From assembly GCF_917563885.1 (NCBI RefSeq), contig NZ_CAKJTG010000008.1, positions 124,001 to 188,000 of the forward strand: DNA of 64,000 nucleotides, read 5' to 3'. The notes below the pieces were generated by a model that was given only the letters and a program-made list of their open reading frames with translations, had not been told where the DNA came from and made no database searches. Of the stretch, positions 57,151-64,000 are shown piece after piece. A program made the translations under genes and the position numbers. Source of the DNA: Pseudoneobacillus rhizosphaerae (GTDB lineage: Bacteria > Bacillota > Bacilli > Bacillales > Cytobacillaceae). Each line of letters starts with the position of its first letter. Position 1 is the first letter of the stretch.

Positions 57151-57954
57151 TTGAGCACAGTAATCTATGTTGTTTCGGATTCAGTTGGAGAAACAGCTGA
57201 ATTAGTGACAAAGGCGGCAATTAGCCAATTTAATGATTCAAAAATTACCCTAAAAAGATTTCCTTTTGTAGAGGATTTAGGAAATATTGATGAAGTTATT
57301 TCATTAGTTAAATTAGATAAAGGGATGATTGCCTTTACTCTTGTTAAACCAGAAATAAGAGAATATATGATAGAGCAAGCAGCAAAGACTGGAATTTATG
57401 CATGCGATTTAATTGGCCCATTAATGGATAAAATCCAGGAGCTAAGCGGAGAAACACCGTTATTTGAACCAGGATTAGTCAGAAAGCTTGATGAGGATTA
57501 CTTTAAGAAGATAGAAGCCATAGAATTTGCAGTTCAATATGACGATGGACGTGATCCAAGGGGGATTTTAAAAGCGGATATCGTATTAGTTGGAGTATCA
57601 AGAACTTCAAAAACACCACTTTCCCAATATTTGGCCCATAAACGATTAAAGGTGGCTAATGTACCGCTTGTTCCAGAAGTGGATCCACCTGAAGAATTAT
57701 TTTTAGTTCCTCCCGAGAAATGCTTTGGACTAAAGATTAGTCCTGAAAAGCTTAATGATATTCGAAAGGAACGTTTAAAGTCACTAGGCTTAAATGACCA
57801 AGCTAGTTATGCGAATATCGAGAGAATTAAAGAAGAAATAAACTACTTTACAAAGATTGTAGACCGGATTGGTTGCGCGGTCATCGATGTGACCAATAAA
57901 GCGGTAGAAGAAACAGCAAATGTTATTTTATATCATCATAAAAGAAGAAGATAA
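57151..57954 (+). CDS. ppsR: Pyruvate, water dikinase / PPDK regulatory protein (DUF299)
   Basis: A 267-residue bifunctional kinase/phosphorylase of the YqfL/PpsR family with the P-loop-like [16 protein letters not shown] and the end YHHKRRR. It uses ADP to inactivate and phosphate to reactivate its dikinase target. TTG 57151 follows AGAGGGGAGATTAAAAG. The ccpN-ppsR pair is conserved and links gluconeogenic control. Confidence 0.93.
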   Translation: MSTVIYVVSDSVGETAELVTKAAISQFNDSKITLKRFPFVEDLGNIDEVISLVKLDKGMIAFTLVKPEIREYMIEQAAKTGIYACDLIGPLMDKIQELSGETPLFEPGLVRKLDEDYFKKIEAIEFAVQYDDGRDPRGILKADIVLVGVSRTSKTPLSQYLAHKRLKVANVPLVPEVDPPEELFLVPPEKCFGLKISPEKLNDIRKERLKSLGLNDQASYANIERIKEEINYFTKIVDRIGCAVIDVTNKAVEETANVILYHHKRRR

Positions 57955-57964
57955 GCATATATAG

Positions 57965-57993
57965 AACACATGGCTAAAGTCATGTGTTTTTTT
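57965..57993 (+). terminator. Terminator after ppsR
   Basis: AACACATG (57965-57972) pairs with CATGTGTT (57981-57988), followed by a T-tract. Confidence 0.85.
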
Positions 57994-58557
57994 ATTTTTA
58001 TTAAAAAATTCTGTAGTTATTTAATCATGATAGATTTACTCGAAAAACAAATAAATACTTAAATTATCTTGAAATTGAAATAAAAAAGTAAAAAAGATAT
58101 AGAAATCCTGTCTTTTCTATACTATAATTAAAAATTGTGATAAAAAAAGTATCGAAGTAGGTTTAGACTTCCAAAGTTACGAATAAACTATTTATTGTTA
58201 GAAGTCAAGACTCAGAAGCTAAAAAAATTCGACACACTATTTTATTAATTGAAAAGTTCTTCTCAAAAGAAGGAAATGGTGGAGTGATGTAGAATAACTA
58301 TTATTACAAACCAAGTTCCGACAATTTTTGTTACTTCTGGCGCTTTTCCTGTAAAGAGGAAATAGTCAAATTGCAAATTCGTTTTCTGTTCAGTGTATGA
58401 TTGTTGCTTCCTATGCTCAATATTTACAGACCCTATTTAGGCATCGTAGCATTTACAAATGATGACAGAAAACGTTTTGTTCAAAAATTAACAAAAAATT
58501 TGTCGAAATTTGAAGGAATTTCAAAATGAATCACGAAATACTAATGGAGTTGTTCTC
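57994..58557 (+). other. Long non-coding gap upstream of dnaG
   Basis: No convincing gene is present on either strand. Candidate promoters are TTGAAA (58075-58080), 17 bp, TATAGA (58098-58103), and a TATAAT at 58123-58128 with a weak -35. Small inverted repeats (GACTTC/GAAGTC near 58167 and 58200; TTTCCT/AGGAAA near 58345) could structure a leader of over 400 nt for the dnaG-sigA operon. In B. subtilis yqxD occupies this place. Confidence 0.5.
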
Positions 58558-60357
58558 ATGGCAGAACGTATTGCCGAGGAAAAAATTGATCAAATTCGCA
58601 TGTCAGTGGATATTGTTGATGTTATTAGCGAACATGTTCAACTGAAAAAACAAGGTCGAAACTATTTTGGATTATGCCCTTTCCATGGCGAGAACTCCCC
58701 TTCATTTTCCGTTTCACCTGATAAGCAAATTTTTCATTGCTTTGGCTGTGGAGCTGGTGGAAATGTATTTTCATTTTTAATGGATTTGGAAGGGTTATCC
58801 TTTGTTGAGTCAGCTATTAAATTAGCGGAGAAAGCCAACATTGAGCTTTCATTAGACCCAGCCTCTTTAACTAATGAGAACAAGGTTTCCGACGATATTC
58901 AACAAATGCTCGATGCTCATGATCTGTTACGTAAATTTTATCATCATTTACTTGTAAATACAAAAGAGGGTCAGCATGCTTTAGAGTATTTATTAAATCG
59001 GGGCTTTACACTGGAATCCATAAAAAAGTTTCAAATTGGTTATTCGTTAAATTCTTGGGATTTTGTATCAAAGTTCCTTCTTAAGAGAAATTTCACACCT
59101 CAAATATTGGAAAAGGCTGGACTTATTATTAAACGAGAAAGCGATGATAGTTTCTTTGACCGCTTTCGAGACCGAATTATGTTTCCAATTTTTGATCGAA
59201 ACGGGAAAACGATTGCTTTTTCAGGTAGATCATTAGGGCAAGATGAGCCAAAATACTTAAATAGTCCTGAGACTGCAATCTTTAATAAAAGTAAAATTTT
59301 ATACAATTTTCATTTAGCAAAACCAAGTATACGAAAAACAAGTCATTCTGTAATATTTGAAGGATTTGCAGATGTTATTGCCGCAGATCGGGCAGATGTC
59401 GATAACGGTATTGCTACAATGGGGACTTCATTAACTGAAGAACATGTAGGGATTCTGAAAAAAATAGTTCAAACGGTTACGATATGTTACGATTCCGATT
59501 ATGCGGGGATTGAAGCGGCATATCGTGCCGGAAAAATGCTTTCCAGTGCTGGGATTTTGGTAAAAGTAGCGATGCTTTCTGATGGTTTAGATCCGGATGA
59601 TTATATAAAGAAATACGGTACTGAGAAATTTCGTCATGAAGTAATAGGATCGACAGTTACCTGGATGTCCTTTAAATTTCTCTATTTTAGAAGAGGAAAA
59701 AACCTACAGAATGAAGGAGATCGCTTACTTTATATCGAAGAAGTATTAAAGGAAATAGGTAAGCTTAGTAAAGCTGTTGAAATAGATCATTACCTGAGAC
59801 AGTTAGCTGGTGAATTCTCACTTTCTTTAGATGCCTTGAAACAGCAGCTTCAACCTATATCTAAAAATAATAAAAATCATCCAAGTCAAACTTTTCAAAA
59901 ACATCCATCCATCAATACAGCAAAGAGCCTATATCCTGCTGATCAGACGGCAGAACGTAGATTAATTGCACATATGATTAGAAATAGTGATGTTGCTTAT
60001 AAAGTACAAGATTTGCTTAATGGTTATTCCTTTAATGTTGATGAATATCAAGCAATTTTTACCTATTTAATTGGCTATTATGAAGAGGGGAATCTACCTG
60101 ACCCAAGTTCATTTCTCAATTACATCAAGGATGATCAATTAAAAAGAATTGTGGCAGAAATTGAGATGATGTCCATCAATGCAGAGTTAGCACCTCAAGA
60201 ATTAAATGATTATTTAAAACAGGTGTTTAATTATCCTAAAAGGTTAAAGATAAAAGAAAAGAATGCAGAAAAGGTAGAGGCTGAAAAACAGAAAGATTTT
60301 AAAAAAGCAGCAACCATTGCGATGGAAATTATACAATTGCAAAAGTCATTAAAATAA
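58558..60357 (+). CDS. dnaG: DNA primase
   Basis: A 599-residue primase. It has a zinc finger (CPFHG, then CFGCGAGG), a Toprim core (FEGFADVIAA, CYDSDYAGIEAAYRAGK, DGLDPDDYIK), and a C-terminal helicase-binding domain ending QLQKSLK. ATG 58558 has GGAGTTG upstream; the longer TTG start at 58510 is unlikely. It is first gene of the macromolecular-synthesis operon with sigA. Confidence 0.96.
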   Translation: MAERIAEEKIDQIRMSVDIVDVISEHVQLKKQGRNYFGLCPFHGENSPSFSVSPDKQIFHCFGCGAGGNVFSFLMDLEGLSFVESAIKLAEKANIELSLDPASLTNENKVSDDIQQMLDAHDLLRKFYHHLLVNTKEGQHALEYLLNRGFTLESIKKFQIGYSLNSWDFVSKFLLKRNFTPQILEKAGLIIKRESDDSFFDRFRDRIMFPIFDRNGKTIAFSGRSLGQDEPKYLNSPETAIFNKSKILYNFHLAKPSIRKTSHSVIFEGFADVIAADRADVDNGIATMGTSLTEEHVGILKKIVQTVTICYDSDYAGIEAAYRAGKMLSSAGILVKVAMLSDGLDPDDYIKKYGTEKFRHEVIGSTVTWMSFKFLYFRRGKNLQNEGDRLLYIEEVLKEIGKLSKAVEIDHYLRQLAGEFSLSLDALKQQLQPISKNNKNHPSQTFQKHPSINTAKSLYPADQTAERRLIAHMIRNSDVAYKVQDLLNGYSFNVDEYQAIFTYLIGYYEEGNLPDPSSFLNYIKDDQLKRIVAEIEMMSINAELAPQELNDYLKQVFNYPKRLKIKEKNAEKVEAEKQKDFKKAATIAMEIIQLQKSLK

Positions 60358-60400
60358 AAAATAAATTTGAGATTGAGTGATTTTGGAAGGAGGGGGTCAT

Positions 60401-61528
60401 ATGACTGAAAAATCAGCCAGAGCTAAAGAGGTTGAAACAGAATTGTCCCTTGATCAGGTAAAGGACCAATTAACTGCGATTGGTAAAAAAACCGGTGTAC
60501 TTGCATACGATGATATTGCAGAAAAGATGTCCTCTTTTGTGTTGGATTCTCATCAAATGGATGAATTTTATGAGTTTTTGGGTGATCAAGGCATTGAATT
60601 AGTGGGAGACAGTGATGATGATGCCGACCCGAAAGTGCAAGATTTAGCTAAAAATGATGATGAATTTGATTTAAACGACCTAAGTGTTCCACCTGGTGTT
60701 AAAATCAACGACCCAGTTAGAATGTACCTGAAAGAAATTGGTCGTGTTGACCTACTTTCTGGAGAAGAAGAAATTTCTCTTGCTGAACGAATTGAAGAAG
60801 GTGACGAAGAAGCAAAGCGCCGATTAGCGGAAGCAAATTTACGTCTAGTTGTAAGTATTGCTAAACGCTATGTAGGACGTGGCATGCTTTTCTTAGACCT
60901 TATTCAAGAAGGTAATATGGGCCTTATTAAGGCGGTCGAAAAATTTGATTACCGTAAAGGTTTTAAATTTAGTACCTATGCTACTTGGTGGATTCGTCAA
61001 GCTATTACTCGTGCAATTGCAGACCAGGCTAGAACGATTCGAATCCCTGTCCATATGGTTGAGACCATTAATAAATTAATTAGAGTTCAAAGACAATTAC
61101 TTCAGGATTTAGGGCGTGAACCTTCTCCAGAGGAAATTGCTGAAGATATGGATTTGACTCCAGATAAAGTTAGAGAAATTCTAAAAATAGCTCAAGAACC
61201 AGTTTCCCTAGAAACACCAATCGGTGAAGAAGACGATTCCCACCTTGGAGATTTTATTGAAGACCAAGATGCCACTTCCCCTTCTGAACACGCCGCCTAC
61301 GAGTTGTTAAAGGAACAACTAGAAGATGTTCTAGACACACTTACAGATCGTGAGGAGAATGTACTTCGTCTTCGATTTGGCTTAGATGACGGGCGTACAC
61401 GTACTCTTGAAGAGGTTGGTAAAGTATTTGGTGTTACAAGAGAACGTATTCGTCAAATTGAAGCTAAAGCTCTAAGAAAGCTAAGACATCCAAGTAGAAG
61501 CAAAAGACTAAAAGACTTTTTAGAATAA
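60401..61528 (+). CDS. sigA: RNA polymerase housekeeping sigma factor SigA
   Basis: A 375-residue sigma-70 factor. It has region 1.1 (residues about 1-80), region 1.2/2 with [11 protein letters not shown] and [11 protein letters not shown]-type core ([20 protein letters not shown]), region 3, and region 4 with [23 protein letters not shown] 60401 follows AGGAGGGGG. dnaG lies 43 bp upstream. It recognises the TTGACA/TATAAT promoters seen elsewhere in the window. Confidence 0.98.
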   Translation: MTEKSARAKEVETELSLDQVKDQLTAIGKKTGVLAYDDIAEKMSSFVLDSHQMDEFYEFLGDQGIELVGDSDDDADPKVQDLAKNDDEFDLNDLSVPPGVKINDPVRMYLKEIGRVDLLSGEEEISLAERIEEGDEEAKRRLAEANLRLVVSIAKRYVGRGMLFLDLIQEGNMGLIKAVEKFDYRKGFKFSTYATWWIRQAITRAIADQARTIRIPVHMVETINKLIRVQRQLLQDLGREPSPEEIAEDMDLTPDKVREILKIAQEPVSLETPIGEEDDSHLGDFIEDQDATSPSEHAAYELLKEQLEDVLDTLTDREENVLRLRFGLDDGRTRTLEEVGKVFGVTRERIRQIEAKALRKLRHPSRSKRLKDFLE

Positions 61529-61538
61529 AATAATGAAG

Positions 61539-61577
61539 ATAGTTTACCTCTTTCTATGGGGTAAGCTATTTTTTTTA
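61539..61577 (+). terminator. Terminator after sigA
   Basis: ATAGTTTACC (61539-61548) pairs with GGTAAGCTAT (61560-61569), followed by seven T. The next 190 bp up to the acyl-CoA dehydrogenase promoter are very AT-rich and hold no gene. Confidence 0.85.
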
Positions 61578-61771
61578 TATGTCATTATTTTACTGAATTA
61601 TCTTTTATATTGCAAATCAGCTTTAAGGTGCTGAAACTTATTTATAAATAAAATACTTTTCTAATAAAGGTTTTTATTGGGGTTTTATTGTTGTAGTATG
61701 GTGAATAGTGGAACTTTAAGGTTGAATATCCTATTTTTGAATAATAAAATATATTTTAAAGTTTTTAAATG

Positions 61772-61801
61772 TTGAGAATATTATATATTCCCTCTTATAA
61801 T
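61772..61801 (+). promoter_or_regulatory. SigA-type promoter of the acyl-CoA dehydrogenase gene
   Basis: TTGAGA (61772-61777) and TATAAT (61796-61801) with an 18-bp spacer, 36 bp before the start codon. Confidence 0.6.
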
Positions 61802-61836
61802 GTTATAGTAAGCGCATACATTTGAGGGGGATGAAA

Positions 61837-62976
61837 ATGAATTTTGATTTAACAAGCGAACAAGAGATGATTCGTAAAATGATTCGAGAATTTGCTGATG
61901 CAGAAGTTGCTCCAGGTGCCTATGAGCGTGATAAGACGAAGGAGTTTCCAATAGAGCCGTTTAGAAAGCTAGCTGAGATGGGGATAATGGGTTTACCGTT
62001 TCCCGAAGAATACGGTGGTGGTGGAGCAGATACAGTAAGCTTTGCCATTGTGGTAGAAGAATTAAGTAGGGCTTGTGGATCAACAGGAATCACTTATTCA
62101 GCTCATATTTCATTGGGTGGTGCACCTATAAATTTATTTGGTACCGAAGAACAAAAACGAGAGTTCCTTACCCCGATTTGTACAGGAGAGTCGTTTGGAG
62201 CATTCGGATTAACAGAACCTAATGCGGGATCTGACGCAGGTGGAACCCAAACTACAGCTGTTGAAAAAGACGGACAATTTGTCATTAACGGTAGCAAATG
62301 CTTCATCACAAATGCTAGCTACGCAAAACATTTAGCACTTACAGCTATCACTGATCAAAAAGATGGTAAAAAAGAAATAAGTGCCATTATTGTTCCAACT
62401 GATGCTAAAGGTTTTAAGATAATCGATAATTACGAAAAAATGGGGTTAAATGCGTCTAATACAACAGAGCTTGTATTAGAAGATGTTTATGTACCGACAG
62501 AAAATCTACTTGGTAAAAAAGGTGAGGGCTTTAAGCAGTTTTTGATCACACTAGATGGTGGAAGAATTGGAATCGGAGCCATGGCTGTTGGGATTGCACA
62601 AGCTGCTTATGAAAAGGCTTTACAATATGCTCAGGAAAGAAAACAATTTGGGCGCTCCCTGTCACAATTCCAAGCTATCCAATTTAAGCTAGCTGATATG
62701 GCTTTAAAAATTGAATTAGCCCGAACAATGGTCTATAAAGCAGCGTGGTTGAAGGACCAAGGAAGAAAGTTTTCTAAGGAAGCTTCCATGTGTAAGCTTT
62801 ATGCTTCGGAAATTTGTATGGAAGTTACAAGTCAAGCTGTTCAAATTCATGGTGGTTATGGTTATATGAAGGATTACCATGTGGAGCGATTTATGAGAGA
62901 TGCAAAATTATTAGAAATAGGTGAAGGTACATCTGAAGTTCAGAGAATGGTTATTTCAAGAGAAATCGGTTGCTAA
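61837..62976 (+). CDS. Acyl-CoA dehydrogenase
   Basis: A 379-residue flavoenzyme that oxidises acyl-CoA to the 2-enoyl-CoA. It has the FAD/substrate blocks FGLTEPNAGSDAGG and FITNASYAKH, the RKQFGRSLSQFQAIQFKLADM signature, and the catalytic glutamate in IGEGTSEVQR. It resembles short/medium-chain or branched-chain members (MmgC-like); chain specificity is not readable. ATG 61837 is six bases after GAGGGGG. It is a single gene between sigA and cccA, absent there in B. subtilis. Confidence 0.92.
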   Translation: MNFDLTSEQEMIRKMIREFADAEVAPGAYERDKTKEFPIEPFRKLAEMGIMGLPFPEEYGGGGADTVSFAIVVEELSRACGSTGITYSAHISLGGAPINLFGTEEQKREFLTPICTGESFGAFGLTEPNAGSDAGGTQTTAVEKDGQFVINGSKCFITNASYAKHLALTAITDQKDGKKEISAIIVPTDAKGFKIIDNYEKMGLNASNTTELVLEDVYVPTENLLGKKGEGFKQFLITLDGGRIGIGAMAVGIAQAAYEKALQYAQERKQFGRSLSQFQAIQFKLADMALKIELARTMVYKAAWLKDQGRKFSKEASMCKLYASEICMEVTSQAVQIHGGYGYMKDYHVERFMRDAKLLEIGEGTSEVQRMVISREIGC

Positions 62977-63101
62977 AAATAAAAAAACAGCTTTTCTAAT
63001 ATAAAATTGTTATAAATACTTCCCCTACTTGTAATTTTAAAGTAAAATAAGTATTGTTTGTACACACTAATTGTAAATGTTCTACATAGGGGGTAATGAT
63101 T

Positions 63102-63467
63102 ATGAATCGAAATCCGATTGTACCATTTATTTTAATCATGGTTTTTGGTATCGGACTAATGTTTTTCCTTTCTTTCAAGGGACTTGGTGATTCTAAAGAT
63201 TTGGCAAATGAGGCTGAAGGTGGAGAAAAACCAAAGACTGAAGAAGTTGCGTCAAACCCAGAGGATCTTTATAAGTCTGCTGGTTGTATTGGTTGTCATG
63301 GTGATGCATATCAAGGTGTTTCTGGCCCTTCATTAGTAGGGATTGGTAAATCAAAGGATGAAATTAAAGAAATTCTTTTAAATGGCCTTCCTGGTGGAAT
63401 GCCAGCTGGTCTAGTTCAAGGTGAACAAGCTGATGTTATGGCTGAGTGGATTACAACTCTAAAATAA
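63102..63467 (+). CDS. cccA: Cytochrome c-550
   Basis: A 121-residue membrane-anchored cytochrome. It has an N-terminal helix (IVPFILIMVFGIGLMFFLSF), an acidic linker, and a heme domain with CIGCHG and the methionine ligand in GGMPAG. It carries electrons to terminal oxidases outside the membrane. ATG 63102 is eight bases after AGGGGG; ATG 63096 is too close. Confidence 0.94.
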   Translation: MNRNPIVPFILIMVFGIGLMFFLSFKGLGDSKDLANEAEGGEKPKTEEVASNPEDLYKSAGCIGCHGDAYQGVSGPSLVGIGKSKDEIKEILLNGLPGGMPAGLVQGEQADVMAEWITTLK

Positions 63468-63478
63468 TAATTATTTTG

Positions 63479-63512
63479 AAAAGTTCTTTGCATCTGCAAG
63501 GAACTTTTTTTA
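63479..63512 (+). terminator. Terminator after cccA
   Basis: The stem AAAAGTTC-T-TTGCA / TGCAA-G-GAACTTTT (63479-63508) has one internal mismatch and is followed by T residues. Confidence 0.85.
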
Positions 63513-63549
63513 TACTTAAAAAAACAAATAAGAGAATGGTGTGGTAAAA

Positions 63550-64000
63550 ATGAATACAGAAAAGTTATCAGCACGACTTCAAGCCGTGGCAGATTTTATA
63601 CCGAAAGGGTTTAAATTAGCTGACATTGGTTCGGATCATGCTTATTTACCTTGCTATGTTGTGAAAAAAGGGAAGGTTCCTTTTGCTATAGCAGGTGAAG
63701 TTGTTGAAGGTCCATTTCAATCTGCGCTGAACCAAGTTACAGAAGAAGAATTATCGGAGCAGATTTCAGTAAGAAAAGGGAACGGATTAGAAGTCATCGA
63801 AGTAAATGAAGTTGATTGTATTACAATTGCGGGGATGGGTGGAGCATTAATCTCCAATATTTTAGAGGCAGGGAAAGAAAAGCTATCAAATGTAAAGAGA
63901 CTAATTCTGCAGCCTAATATTAGCGCTATATCAATTAGAGAATGGCTACTTCAAAACGATTGGGAATTGGTAAATGAGAAAATATTAGAGGAAGACGGGA
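63550..64000 (+). CDS. trmK: tRNA (adenine22-N1)-methyltransferase (partial, runs off the right edge)
   Basis: The first 150 residues of TrmK (YqfN), which makes m1A22 in tRNA. The SAM-binding motif is LADIGSDHAYLP, and the family blocks ITIAGMGGALISNILEAGKEKL and RLILQPNI are present. ATG 63550 follows GAATGGTGTGG. The gene is cut by the window end and has no visible defect. Confidence 0.93.
   Translation, partial: MNTEKLSARLQAVADFIPKGFKLADIGSDHAYLPCYVVKKGKVPFAIAGEVVEGPFQSALNQVTEEELSEQISVRKGNGLEVIEVNEVDCITIAGMGGALISNILEAGKEKLSNVKRLILQPNISAISIREWLLQNDWELVNEKILEEDG

Noticed and set aside
57994-58557. Degraded yqxD upstream of dnaG
   Set aside because: No VDADACPV-like coding sequence in any frame that I could recognise.
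61815-61822. CATACATT as a SigE promoter of the acyl-CoA dehydrogenase
   Set aside because: Only the -10 matches; it overlaps the ribosome-binding region and the -35 is poor. A SigA pair upstream is a better explanation.

Overview
The window is a low-GC, Bacillaceae-type (Firmicutes) chromosome segment. From position 13301 to the right edge its gene order follows the Bacillus subtilis region pssA-psd-sda-yqeG-...-comE-...-dnaK operon-...-era-recO-glyQS-...-dnaG-sigA-cccA-trmK. Typical Gram-positive regulatory sites are legible: a CIRCE operator, a SigW-type promoter, a glycine T-box and a DnaA-box cluster. Sporulation and competence genes (sda, gpr, spoIIP, yqfC/yqfD, comER/EA/EB/EC) confirm an endospore former. 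I cannot fix genus or species from sequence alone.

Region 1, about 1-10930: the right-hand part of a prophage-like element lying inside the sporulation sigma factor gene sigK. The 3-prime half of sigK (region 4 and its flanks, starting at the residues IENEILMHL) begins immediately after a large serine recombinase of the SpoIVCA type. The 5-prime half must lie left of the window. Inside the element come tail genes, a small gene, a holin and an amidase endolysin, then a leftward lysogeny-type block (lipoprotein, unknown gene, Cro/CI-type regulator). After that is a rightward cassette that looks like part of a conjugation or DNA-translocation system: a ribbon-helix-helix candidate, a small two-helix membrane protein, a membrane-anchored M23 peptidase and a VirD4/HerA-like ATPase. 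Last come a 52-codon gene, a 55-codon gene and the recombinase. A good SigE-type promoter with an overlapping SpoIIID-like box lies just upstream of the recombinase, which fits mother-cell-specific excision that rebuilds sigK.

Region 2, 11300-15390: an M3 oligopeptidase, the phosphatidylserine/phosphatidylethanolamine genes pssA and psd, the sporulation checkpoint gene sda, and a DnaA-box cluster between sda and yqeG.

Region 3, 15390-32950: the yqeG-yqeM operon (phosphatase, ribosome-assembly GTPase, aroE, RNA-binding protein, nadD, HD hydrolase, rsfS, methyltransferase), the comE DNA-uptake locus, holA, rpsT, the forespore/mother-cell genes gpr, spoIIP and yqxA, then lepA and hemW.

Region 4, 32950-50980: the CIRCE-controlled hrcA-grpE-dnaK-dnaJ-prmA-rsmE-mtaB stress operon, rpsU-yqeY, the SigW-type yqeZ-floA-yqfB operon, sporulation genes yqfC-yqfD, and phoH, pgpH, ybeY and dgkA.

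Region 5, 50980-64000: era, yqzL, recO, T-box-controlled glyQS, ccpN, ppsR, dnaG, sigA, an acyl-CoA dehydrogenase, cccA and a truncated trmK. Differences from the B. subtilis layout are the absence of cdd between dgkA and era, the absence of yqxD between ppsR and dnaG (a 600-bp non-coding stretch instead), and the acyl-CoA dehydrogenase between sigA and cccA. No rRNA, tRNA, CRISPR array or insertion sequence was seen.
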